Below are positions 1 to 8,514 of a stretch of DNA of 64,000 bases, in pieces. Made by a program: the position numbers and the translations under genes. The stretch is from Bacteroidota bacterium (GTDB lineage: Bacteria > Bacteroidota > Bacteroidia > M30B66): the NCBI GenBank assembly GCA_027483445.1, contig JAIXUS010000034.1:92495-156494 (forward strand), given 5' to 3'. Within the stretch, counting starts at the first letter, position 1, and each line of letters starts with the position of its first letter. A model generated the notes under the pieces. That model ran no database searches and had not been told where the DNA came from. It saw only the letters and a list, made by a program, of their open reading frames with translations.

Positions 1-172
1 TAAGGCTCAGCCAAAACTCCGAAGGGATGATATAATCCTCATCGCGTGAAAATACCCTCTGAGTCAAACACAAGGAGCCTGGCCATGATTTCGGCGAAAT
101 GGAATGTATAAAACAGCGTGGATGCGTTAATAGCGAATCGCAATTCCGACTCGGCTAAAAAACAATTTTGAC

Positions 173-1585
173 TTATTCCAATAAAATCTTTTTGGTAAAT
201 ACTGAACCGCTTTGATCGGTGAATTGCAGAAAATAAATTCCTGATGAAAAAGAACTTAAATCTAAGGTGCTGTTTTCTCCCATAACCGATTGCGTAACGA
301 GCCATTGCCCCATTACATTGCTTACCGTAATACTTCCTTTAACTGATGTACCAAAGGAGAGGTTGATGAGGCCGGTGCTTGGGTTGGGGTAAACGTTAAA
401 TTTATTTTCGGTGACGGACGAAATTCCAGTTAAGTTGCCGCATTGTATGTTGATTGCTGGAGTTATTTGCCGGATTAATAGAGACTCATACTGGCCAGAA
501 ACACTGTCTTGATAAACACCTCCAACATAAAGTGTATCCTCATAATGTTCAAATGTGAAAGCGTATTGAATATAATCAGTTAAATTATTATCAATCATGC
601 ACCAGTTATTTCCATCCCATGAAGCAATACCACTAACTGGGATACCGCCAGCAAAATCAAAAATACCGGAAACATACAATTTGTCTCCATAAATCTTCAT
701 ATCGTAAACATGCGCTTCAACCGGAGCCCACAACCCACCACCCACATCATCCCATTGTTGGCCATCCCAGGCTGCAATGGCGTTACCGGGTGCACCGGCG
801 GCTTTCGACATAACCCCTGCTACATAAAGTTTATCTTGAAACACCACCATTTTCTCCACACCAGCCATACCTCCGCGTATACCATCGCCCACAGGCAACC
901 AGTGTCCATTTTCGTGCTTAACAATGTTCCAAATATCACCATTGGTGGGCGTTGTGGCGTTGTTAAATCGACCTCCGAAATAATTTACTCCTTGAAATTG
1001 AGCGGCACATTTCAAGGTTTGGGCCTCCTCGTAATTGGGGAAACCGAGCGACTCAAAGCCTCCCAATTCTGAATAGGAACAGGCTGCATTCGCCGCAATG
1101 CCTGAACAAAAATCATAACTGCCAAGCACAATTAATTCATCATTTATTCTAGACAATCCCATACCTACGCCTTTTGAGCCGTTTGCATCTAGTAATCCAT
1201 CTTCAATGGCTGTCCATTCATCATTTGACCAATATGAAATACCGTAAGAGGGGAAGCCATTGATTTCTGCAAAGTTGCCAGCAATAAATAGTTTATCGTT
1301 CAAGCGCTGAATACCCCAAGGCCTTCTGCCATTATTAATTTGATCTTGTGGGCTACAGTCCCATTCGATACCACAGCCCATTCTGGATAATTGCTGCCCG
1401 TCCCATTGTGCCACGCCCGACATGGTATCGCCATTTACAATGCGAAATGAGCCTCCAATAATTAATTTGTTACTTATTGAGTCGGTATACAGTAAGGTAA
1501 TACTGTTATTCCATGTTCCAATAGCCTCCCAATTCTGGGCATTTAATGAAACACGCAAGAGCATAAATAATATAAAAAGCCTCAT
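173..1585 (-). CDS. T9SS type A sorting domain-containing surface protein (kelch/beta-propeller-like body)
   Basis: 470-aa ORF with N-terminal signal peptide and repeated 'W-DG..W....GG' modules; C-terminal 'VYPNPSTGLINLSF...GIYFLQFTDQSGSVFTKKILLE' is a typical T9SS type A CTD. Confidence 0.85.
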   Translation of the reverse strand: MRLFILFMLLRVSLNAQNWEAIGTWNNSITLLYTDSISNKLIIGGSFRIVNGDTMSGVAQWDGQQLSRMGCGIEWDCSPQDQINNGRRPWGIQRLNDKLFIAGNFAEINGFPSYGISYWSNDEWTAIEDGLLDANGSKGVGMGLSRINDELIVLGSYDFCSGIAANAACSYSELGGFESLGFPNYEEAQTLKCAAQFQGVNYFGGRFNNATTPTNGDIWNIVKHENGHWLPVGDGIRGGMAGVEKMVVFQDKLYVAGVMSKAAGAPGNAIAAWDGQQWDDVGGGLWAPVEAHVYDMKIYGDKLYVSGIFDFAGGIPVSGIASWDGNNWCMIDNNLTDYIQYAFTFEHYEDTLYVGGVYQDSVSGQYESLLIRQITPAINIQCGNLTGISSVTENKFNVYPNPSTGLINLSFGTSVKGSITVSNVMGQWLVTQSVMGENSTLDLSSFSSGIYFLQFTDQSGSVFTKKILLE

Positions 1586-2025
1586 TGCTTTATCACTTTA
1601 AAACTTTGCACATCAGCACCATTCTCACTCATAAAGGTCACAAAATAAATCCCTGATGAAAACTCACTTAAATCTAATGTGCTGCTCTCTCCCATAACCG
1701 ATTGCGTAACGAGCCATTGCCCCATTATGTTGCTTACCGCAATACTTCCTTTAACTGATTTACCAAAGGAGAGGTTGATGAGGCCATTGGATGGGTTAGG
1801 ATAAACACTTAAGCTGGTGTTAATGCTTCGGCTGGTGGTTTGAGCGTTGTTTGATTTTGCCGAAAGTTTTGCCGAAGGAGGGTTTGAAAATTCAGGCAAT
1901 TCATTCAACGCAGTGTCTCCTCTTAAAGCCAATACATTAAGCGCTAAGTGCTGAATTTCTGATTCCTGATTTGCCCATTGCTGAATTTGAGCCAACCGTG
2001 AGCTGTTGAGTTGTAGCCTGTTCAT
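1582..2025 (-). CDS. Short T9SS sorting-domain protein (147 aa), probably a truncated gene remnant; no signal peptide
   Basis: CTD 'SVYPNPSNGLINLSFGKSVKGSIAVSNIMGQWLVTQSVMGESSTLDLSEFSSGIYFVTF' nearly identical to the neighbouring gene; N-terminus lacks a signal peptide. Confidence 0.6.
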   Translation of the reverse strand: MNRLQLNSSRLAQIQQWANQESEIQHLALNVLALRGDTALNELPEFSNPPSAKLSAKSNNAQTTSRSINTSLSVYPNPSNGLINLSFGKSVKGSIAVSNIMGQWLVTQSVMGESSTLDLSEFSSGIYFVTFMSENGADVQSFKVIKQ

Positions 2026-2210
2026 CTTTCCACAATTATTTTTTCGGTTGCCACATTGCCCAATTCATCTACAAACCTTAACAAATACAGCCCCGCGGGG
2101 AGCTGCGAAATTTCGATGCTTTCTTTGGGGGCCATGTGTTGGTGTTGCAGCACGCGTTGGCCGCTGAGGTTGAAGATCTCGAGGGTGATTTTGCGGGGGG
2201 TGTGGTATTT
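2023..2210 (-). pseudogene. Orphan T9SS C-terminal domain fragment (no start codon)
   Basis: Minus-strand reading gives ...KYHTPRKITLEIFNLSGQRVLQHQHMAPKESIEISQLPAGLYLLRFVDELGNVATEKIIVER*, beginning directly after the TGA of the upstream gene; not in the ORF track as a complete ORF. Confidence 0.7.
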
Positions 2211-3680
2211 TCATTTGGAAATCACAATTCTTTCATGTCCCATTAAATCGCCGTTAGCGGCGCGCACCGTGCAGATATACACACCGGTTTGGAGTTGATT
2301 TACCTCCAGTATATGGGTGCCAATGCCAGTAAGGGTTGCGTGTTGCACCAAACGGCCGGTGGCATCGTACAAAAGAACAGTGTATGTGCCTTGGCCTTGT
2401 TCAATTTTAAGGTTAAGGTACTCGCTTGCCGGGTTGGGATAAATGGTTAAAACGTCCGGCAAGGGCATATCGGTAATGCCCACTTCGCAATCTTGTGGGT
2501 TTAAGCAACCGTCGGCATCGAGTTTTAATAGCCAAGTGTTGGGATCAAAAATTCCTGGAGCTATCTCCTCAATTAAAACCCCAGAAACCAATAAGCCGCC
2601 ATCTTTGGTCTCAATAAAATCCAAGAAGAAATCTGAGTCTGATCCATAATCATAACTTCGTTTCCAAAGCAAATTTCCTAATGAGTCGGCCTTCATAATT
2701 AAGCCACCGTTTAAGCCTTGATCGGTGATACCGACAGAAACGATATCGCCATTTTCAAGTCTACGACCTATGTAGCTTTCAGCAAAAAAAGGATTATTCC
2801 CATATGACTTAATCCAAATAATTTGCCCTTCATCATTGGTCATTATTGATTTTGGACCCGTATGCGGATTACTAAATCCCGAAAAAACCAATTTATCCGG
2901 CTCAAATCGGCTCATGCCCCCTTCTGATAATTGTGGTAATAAGAAGGTGGTTTCTACAACACGATCTGAATTAAGTGTTGCAGTATATACTTTCAGACTT
3001 GCGCCGCCAAAAGTTTCAGCTGTACTTCCATTTAAAATAATTTTACCGGAGCTAGCCTCCACTATACTACGAGCAGTGTTGGCAATACCCACATCAATAA
3101 TTGTTTCGTGCAAAAGTTGACCGCTACTGTTTAACTCCAAAAATACCGCATCAAAATCATCTTGTCCGATATAATTTCTGGTTGCAATGAATGCAAAATT
3201 TCCTTCGGAGGTTTCAATGAGATCTCTTGGGGTATCGAAATACAAAGAGTCGTGGTGGTAATAAATCCAAGTCGTGTCCTGAAGATCTGGTGTTAATTTT
3301 AAAACATATAGTTGCTGCCCTCCACTCCCACCAATTTGACTTCGCCCATTGAATATAATTATTTCTCCATCAGAAGTATTTAATATTGGGCAGTATGCTT
3401 CGTATCGTCTCAAAGAATCGCGAACAAAATTATCGGCAAGCACCTCGCCATTGTAGTCTATAGCCGCAATTCTTGAATAACCACCAAGGTTAACAAACAA
3501 GGAATAACCAGCTGTTGAAAAATAAATTGTTCCGCTGTCTACTTCCACACAACGCCTCGCCCCACCGTTAAAGCGAGTATCTTCATTCACAACATCACTG
3601 TAAGATCGGCTAAAAGTAGTTACTTGACCGCACAAAAAGGCAGTATCAAATAATAGTATTATTATGAAAAGGCTTTTCAT
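2211..3680 (-). CDS. T9SS type A sorting domain-containing protein
   Basis: 489 aa with signal peptide and C-terminal 'LTIYPNPASEYLNLKIEQGQGTYTVLLYDATGRLVQHATL...GVYICTVRAANGDLMGHERIVISK'. Confidence 0.85.
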   Translation of the reverse strand: MKSLFIIILLFDTAFLCGQVTTFSRSYSDVVNEDTRFNGGARRCVEVDSGTIYFSTAGYSLFVNLGGYSRIAAIDYNGEVLADNFVRDSLRRYEAYCPILNTSDGEIIIFNGRSQIGGSGGQQLYVLKLTPDLQDTTWIYYHHDSLYFDTPRDLIETSEGNFAFIATRNYIGQDDFDAVFLELNSSGQLLHETIIDVGIANTARSIVEASSGKIILNGSTAETFGGASLKVYTATLNSDRVVETTFLLPQLSEGGMSRFEPDKLVFSGFSNPHTGPKSIMTNDEGQIIWIKSYGNNPFFAESYIGRRLENGDIVSVGITDQGLNGGLIMKADSLGNLLWKRSYDYGSDSDFFLDFIETKDGGLLVSGVLIEEIAPGIFDPNTWLLKLDADGCLNPQDCEVGITDMPLPDVLTIYPNPASEYLNLKIEQGQGTYTVLLYDATGRLVQHATLTGIGTHILEVNQLQTGVYICTVRAANGDLMGHERIVISK

Positions 3681-3951
3681 TTTGAAACAACAATTCTTTC
3701 AAAGCCAATAGGTTCTCCATTCGCGAGATACACCTGACATAAATAAATTCCTTTTGAAAGCTGACTTAGCTGAATCGTTTCTTGGTGCGTTTCGCCGTTG
3801 CTTGTTGCAATTTGTATTGTGGCCTCGCCGGGTAATTGCTCAACAAAAACTGAACAGGAGCTTGGGCATTCACTGTATTCCACGCAAACAATAACGTGAA
3901 TAATGAAAGTACATATCTACCCATGACTATAGGTTTTAAATTTAAATTCAA
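3677..3951 (-). pseudogene. Collapsed T9SS gene: signal peptide fused, out of frame, to a CTD
   Basis: One frame gives MGRYVLSLFTLLFAWNTVNAQAPVQF (signal peptide); the other gives ..LPGEATIQIATSNGETHQETIQLSQLSKGIYLCQVYLANGEPIGFERIVVSK (CTD); the two overlap in different frames. Confidence 0.65.
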
Positions 3952-4081
3952 AGTTTAGACAATGTTTTCAATTTTCCAAATGTTCAAATGAGGTTTAACA
4001 TAGTTTAACAAATACACAAATTGTAAAAACAACAATAACCCGACGCATCTGTCTGAACTGTGCTGCTTTCAAGCCTAAATA

Positions 4082-4323
4082 GGGCCTACTGAAAAAGTCA
4101 GTAATGCATCAGATGCAAGGCCAACAAGGCGAAGCTGTATACGAATACTGCGAGCCGCGGGCAAGGATGCAGATGATGTGTTTCTGGCTAACGAAATGTT
4201 TTGAGATTGTAAGATCAGCCGCGTAGAAATTGGAAATAACGGGCAAGAACCTTTGCATTTAAAAGGCTTCAAACAGTTGTTAAACTATTTAAAACAAATG
4301 CATTGAGTGTTTTTCAGTAAGCC
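4082..4323 (+). mobile_element. MITE-like element, copy 1
   Basis: Starts GGGCCTACTGAAAAAGTCAG and ends GAGTGTTTTTCAGTAAGCCC; reverse-complement copy at 7979-8221; no transposase inside. Confidence 0.8.
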
Positions 4324-4464
4324 CTTACTATTCAAGAATACCCCATAAACTCCTCGAAATCCTCAGCCTACCGCAATGCGCCCGTGATTGGAGCAAGCTG
4401 CCGTGCAGCGCGGAAAGCGCGAATTTGGCGCCCCAAAAATAGAGCCTCAGCGAGTCTTCTTTGT

Positions 4465-5826
4465 TTAGCTCAGGCCCAGTATTGATGGGAGTTCTTCGTA
4501 TTTGAGGCCATCGAAATTGCCGGAGCTCATCATGAGCAATACGCTGTTGTGGTAATTTTCTGATTTGAGCCGCTCGAGCAGGCTGGCTGAGCTGCTAAAG
4601 ACTTCGACGTTTGGGGTGCCAAAGGCCTGTTTGATCTGTGCTTCGCTAATGTTTTCGAGCTTTTTGTGGGCTACTGTGTGTGGATTAAAATACACATACG
4701 CCTGATCGGCGCCGGCCATTGAGCCTTTGTACTCCTCCAAAAAACGGGCATTGAGGCTGCTAAAGGTGTGCAGCTCCATGCAGGCAATGAGGCGGCGACC
4801 GGGAAACTGCTCGCGCACGGCCTCGGTGGTGGCTTTGAGCTTGGATGGACTGTGGGCGAAATCTTTGAATAAACTCATATCGTTGCGCCGATACACAAGC
4901 TCGAGCCTGCGTGCGGCACCGCTAAAGCTTCCAATGGCGGCGTAAAAGGCCTCATTGCCAAGTCCTAAGGCCAGACAAACCTTACGCGCGCCTTCGATGT
5001 TTTGCAGATTATGTCGCCCAAACACCTGCAAGGGCACTTTGCCGGCTTGGGTGAGCAGATAGGTGATGCCATTGTTGATTTCGTGCGGATGGGTGTCGTA
5101 GGCCTCGCAGCGGATATCGGGCCGTGCTGTTTGGGCAATTTTCTGCAACTCCGGGTCGCCGGCGTAATAAAAAAGCTGTCCGTTGGGCTCAATTTTATCG
5201 ACAAAGAGCCTGAACTGCTCAACATAGTTTTCGAAGGTCGGAAATACGTTGATGTGATCCCAGGCAACTCCGCTGAGCAGGGCAATATGTGGTTTGTAGA
5301 GGTGAAATTTGGGAACGGGCTCAAGTGCCGAAGCCAGGTATTCGTCGCCTTCGAGCAGGATGCGAGGCACACCAGGGCGCACCTTCACCATGGTATCGAA
5401 ACCCTTGAGTTGTGCGCCTACGAGGAAATCGCAAGGCATACCGGCGTGGGAAAGCGCGTGCAGCACCATGGCTGTGATGCTTGTTTTGCCGTGTGAGCCG
5501 CCAATGACCACGCGGGTTTTGTTTCGACTTTCTTCGTAAAGGTAGCCGGGGTAGCTGTAAATGGGCAGGTTAAGTTCGAGGGCTTTAAGCAGCTCGGGGT
5601 TGTCTTTGCGGGCGTGCATGCCAAGAATAACTGCGTCGAGCCCGGTGTGGATGTTTTCGGGGAACCAGCCTTCTGATTTTGGCAGCAATCCGGCCGAGGC
5701 GAGGCGTGTTTTTGAAGGCTCAAATATCTCGTCGTCGGAACCCGTAACTGTATGTCCGGCCTCTTTCAACGCTAAAGCCAGGTTATGCATGGCGCTACCG
5801 CCGATGGCAATTAAATGCACTCTCAT
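4465..5826 (-). CDS. mpl: UDP-N-acetylmuramate:L-alanyl-gamma-D-glutamyl-meso-diaminopimelate ligase (Mur ligase family)
   Basis: MRVHLIAIGGSAMHNLALALKEAGHTVTGSDDEIFEP..., GGSHGKTSITAMVLHAL nucleotide-binding loop, LEGDEYLAS; ORF-track start at 6189 is over-extended. Confidence 0.9.
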   Translation of the reverse strand: MRVHLIAIGGSAMHNLALALKEAGHTVTGSDDEIFEPSKTRLASAGLLPKSEGWFPENIHTGLDAVILGMHARKDNPELLKALELNLPIYSYPGYLYEESRNKTRVVIGGSHGKTSITAMVLHALSHAGMPCDFLVGAQLKGFDTMVKVRPGVPRILLEGDEYLASALEPVPKFHLYKPHIALLSGVAWDHINVFPTFENYVEQFRLFVDKIEPNGQLFYYAGDPELQKIAQTARPDIRCEAYDTHPHEINNGITYLLTQAGKVPLQVFGRHNLQNIEGARKVCLALGLGNEAFYAAIGSFSGAARRLELVYRRNDMSLFKDFAHSPSKLKATTEAVREQFPGRRLIACMELHTFSSLNARFLEEYKGSMAGADQAYVYFNPHTVAHKKLENISEAQIKQAFGTPNVEVFSSSASLLERLKSENYHNSVLLMMSSGNFDGLKYEELPSILGLS

Positions 5827-5916
5827 CCGTATGGTGTTTTGGGGTAAATTTAGCCGCGCCTGAGAGGGAATTCCCTTCCTTTGGCCGCAAATTGTCAACA
5901 CAGCATTGTCTACGAA

Positions 5917-6759
5917 ATGAAACTTACTGTAATCGATACCGGGCATTTCAAGCTCGATGGTGGCGCCATGTTTGGCGTGGTGCCCAAATCGCTCTGGCAG
6001 CCGCTTTACCCGGCCGATGAGCGCAACCTTTGCTCCTGGGCCATGCGCTGCTTGTTGGTAGAGCACGGAGATCGGCTCATCTTGATTGACACCGGCATGG
6101 GCAATAAGCAAAACGATAAATTTTTTGCTCATTACGATTTGCATGGTGATGGCCATCTCGACAAGGCCTTGCAGCAGGCGGGCTACCACCGCTCAGAAAT
6201 TACGGATGTGTTTTTAACGCACCTGCATTTCGACCATTGCGGCGGTGCGGTTGAGTGGAATGATGACAAATCGGGTTACAGGCCGGCTTTCGACAAGGCC
6301 CGATTCTGGAGCAATACCGAACATTGGCAATGGGCCACGCAACCCAATGCCCGGGAGAAGGCTTCTTTTTTGAGCGAGAATATTTTGCCCTTGCAGGAGT
6401 CGGGACAATTGGAAATGCTCAGTGGCGATGTATTTATGCCGGGCTTTGAAGTCATCCGCGTGAGCGGCCATACCGAAAGCATGATGCTCCCATTGCTGAG
6501 CGCAGGCGACAATAAAATTCTGTACATGGCCGACCTGCTGCCTTCGCCGGTGCATGTGCCCACGGCCTGGGTGATGGCTTATGATACGCGACCGTTGCTC
6601 ACTTTGAGCGAGAAGGCAGAAATACTGAAGCGCTGTGCCGACGAAGGCTGGGTGTTATTTTTTGAACATGATAAAAGTGTGGAATGCGCTACGTTACACC
6701 ATACCGAAAAGGGCATAAAGGTGAAAGAAACCTTCCCTTTATCGGCCTTGTTCTCTTAG
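5917..6759 (+). CDS. MBL-fold metallo-hydrolase
   Basis: THLHFDHCGG metal-binding motif, LIDTGMGN, VSGHTESMMLPLL; internal Met start chosen (MKLTVIDTGHF). Confidence 0.85.
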   Translation: MKLTVIDTGHFKLDGGAMFGVVPKSLWQPLYPADERNLCSWAMRCLLVEHGDRLILIDTGMGNKQNDKFFAHYDLHGDGHLDKALQQAGYHRSEITDVFLTHLHFDHCGGAVEWNDDKSGYRPAFDKARFWSNTEHWQWATQPNAREKASFLSENILPLQESGQLEMLSGDVFMPGFEVIRVSGHTESMMLPLLSAGDNKILYMADLLPSPVHVPTAWVMAYDTRPLLTLSEKAEILKRCADEGWVLFFEHDKSVECATLHHTEKGIKVKETFPLSALFS

Positions 6760-7979
6760 TTTTTTTGGGTACTGCACAGCTTCAGGCTCAGGCTCTGCTG
6801 TGTATTGGACAGAGTTCGCCTTTTGAACTGCGGCTTGCCGGATCATCGGGGCTGAGGATGACAGGCGTTGATAGCTTTTATGTTTTAAGCGCGAATCGGA
6901 TTGCCATTAGGCGTGTTGGGGAGCCCCTTTTTGGGGTGTATAACCGGAGGTTTGAAGCCGTATCGCAAATTCCGGTGGAGGCGGTGAAGGATGCCGGTGC
7001 GCCCTGGTTTGCCTTTCGCTTCGGTGGGAAATGGGGTTTGGCCGACACATCGGGAAAGGTGGTGATAAAGCCAAGGTATGAGGGCGTTGGACGTGTTTCG
7101 GAGGGCTTGGTGGCCTTGCTTGAGGGTGGAAAGTGGGGCTTTGCCGATTTACGTGGCCGCTGGAAGATTAAACCCCGATTTGAACACAGTGCTGCACAAG
7201 ATACTGCGCCGTGTTTTTCGCATGGCTGGGCCTTGATGGCCGACCCTCAAACCGGCGGCTGGCGCTATTTGGGTAAGGATGGGCAGTTTAGAAGCTCGAG
7301 GGCTTATCCGGAGGCCTTTCCGTATTTTTACCCGCATACGTGGGTGCGTGAAGAGGAGGGCTTTTTCCTGATCGATCTGCAAGGCAAGGCGGTTTTAGGC
7401 CCTTACTTCGACATTGTACCCAATCCCGGATCGCCCCTGGTTCCGGTATTGCAGCACGATTTGTTCGGATTGGTTGACTTGCAGCGGGGACTTGAGCGCA
7501 GTGCCTGTCAATTCTATGAGGTTTCGGCCCAAACTAGAGGTCATGCAGCAGTGCTCACCACCCAGGGCTGGACATTGATTGACTCGTTGGGGCGTTTGTG
7601 CAGGAGCGATTATTTCGAGTACCTCGAATCGACCGGAACCAACAGCTACGTGTTTTACAGCGGCGAACCCGGTGACCGCTGGGCGGGATTGTTGGGCAGC
7701 GACTGCGTGATTGAGGTTCCGGCAGTGTGGCGGTATATCAGCGCCTTTAGTGATGGCTTTGCGGTAGCCTCAACCGACGGCGAATCCTATTTTTTGATTG
7801 ACCCGGAAGGCCAACAATACCTGAAAGAAGAGGGCTTTCGGCAAATGGCTCCACCAATAAACGGTTTTGTGCTTGCCCGAAATACCGAAGAGCAGGTAAT
7901 TTATTCGGTTGATGACTTTAAGCAAGCGGTAGAGCGTTTACCGGTGCAGTTCAATGTGAAGCTTTTACCCTTAAAATAG
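6684..7979 (+). CDS. WG repeat-containing protein with signal peptide
   Basis: Repeated 'KWGLADTSGKVVIKPRYEGVGRVSEGLVAL' / 'KWGFADLRGRWKIKPRFEHS' WG repeats; LLVFLGTAQLQAQA signal peptide. Confidence 0.8.
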   Translation: MRYVTPYRKGHKGERNLPFIGLVLLVFLGTAQLQAQALLCIGQSSPFELRLAGSSGLRMTGVDSFYVLSANRIAIRRVGEPLFGVYNRRFEAVSQIPVEAVKDAGAPWFAFRFGGKWGLADTSGKVVIKPRYEGVGRVSEGLVALLEGGKWGFADLRGRWKIKPRFEHSAAQDTAPCFSHGWALMADPQTGGWRYLGKDGQFRSSRAYPEAFPYFYPHTWVREEEGFFLIDLQGKAVLGPYFDIVPNPGSPLVPVLQHDLFGLVDLQRGLERSACQFYEVSAQTRGHAAVLTTQGWTLIDSLGRLCRSDYFEYLESTGTNSYVFYSGEPGDRWAGLLGSDCVIEVPAVWRYISAFSDGFAVASTDGESYFLIDPEGQQYLKEEGFRQMAPPINGFVLARNTEEQVIYSVDDFKQAVERLPVQFNVKLLPLK

Positions 7980-8221
7980 GGCCTACTGAAAAACACTCAA
8001 TGAGTTTATTGCAAGCGGTTTAGCAACTGTTTGAACCGAATTAAGTGCAAGGTTTTTACCGCTGTTTTCTCGATTCCTGTGCAGATAATCTTCCAAACTC
8101 TTAAACATTTCGTTAGCCAGAAATACATCATCTGCTTCGTTGCCCGCGGCTCGCAGTATTCGTATACAGCTTCGCCTTGTCGCCTTGCATCTGATGCGTT
8201 TCTGACTTTTTCAGTAGGCCC
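7979..8221 (-). mobile_element. MITE-like element, copy 2 (inverted relative to copy 1)
   Basis: Termini GGGCCTACTGAAAAA / TTTTTCAGTAGGCCC; flanked by TAAAATA on both sides; ~243 bp, highly similar to copy 1. Confidence 0.87.
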
Positions 8222-8514
8222 TAAAATAAGCCTTGGCTTTATGAGGGTTAGGGTTTGGATGACTGTACGCTTCAGGTTGGGCATAAGAGAGAAATTTATT
8301 TCTAATTTGACCCGGATTTTGGGGGATTTTAATTCACCGGAAGTCTCAATCCATAATTTGATCTCATGAACACCACAGCAATGGGGAAAACAACTGTTTT
8401 ATTGGGCCGGATAAACTGTAAGGAAACAACTTCGGATTCAGAAATTTGTTGGGGTTTTAAGTCCATGGGTTTACGATTTAGGTTTGGGAAAAATTTCCCT
8501 TCAATACTCGGTAA

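Noticed and set aside
5827-6189. N-terminal 121-aa extension of Mpl in the ORF track
   Set aside because: The extension overlaps the divergent MBL hydrolase; Mpl homology starts at MRVHLIAIGG (5826).
4082-8221. Composite transposon carrying mpl and neighbours
   Set aside because: The terminal elements are short non-coding MITEs with no transposase. The copy-2 target duplication directly flanks that single element, indicating independent insertion rather than movement of the whole block.
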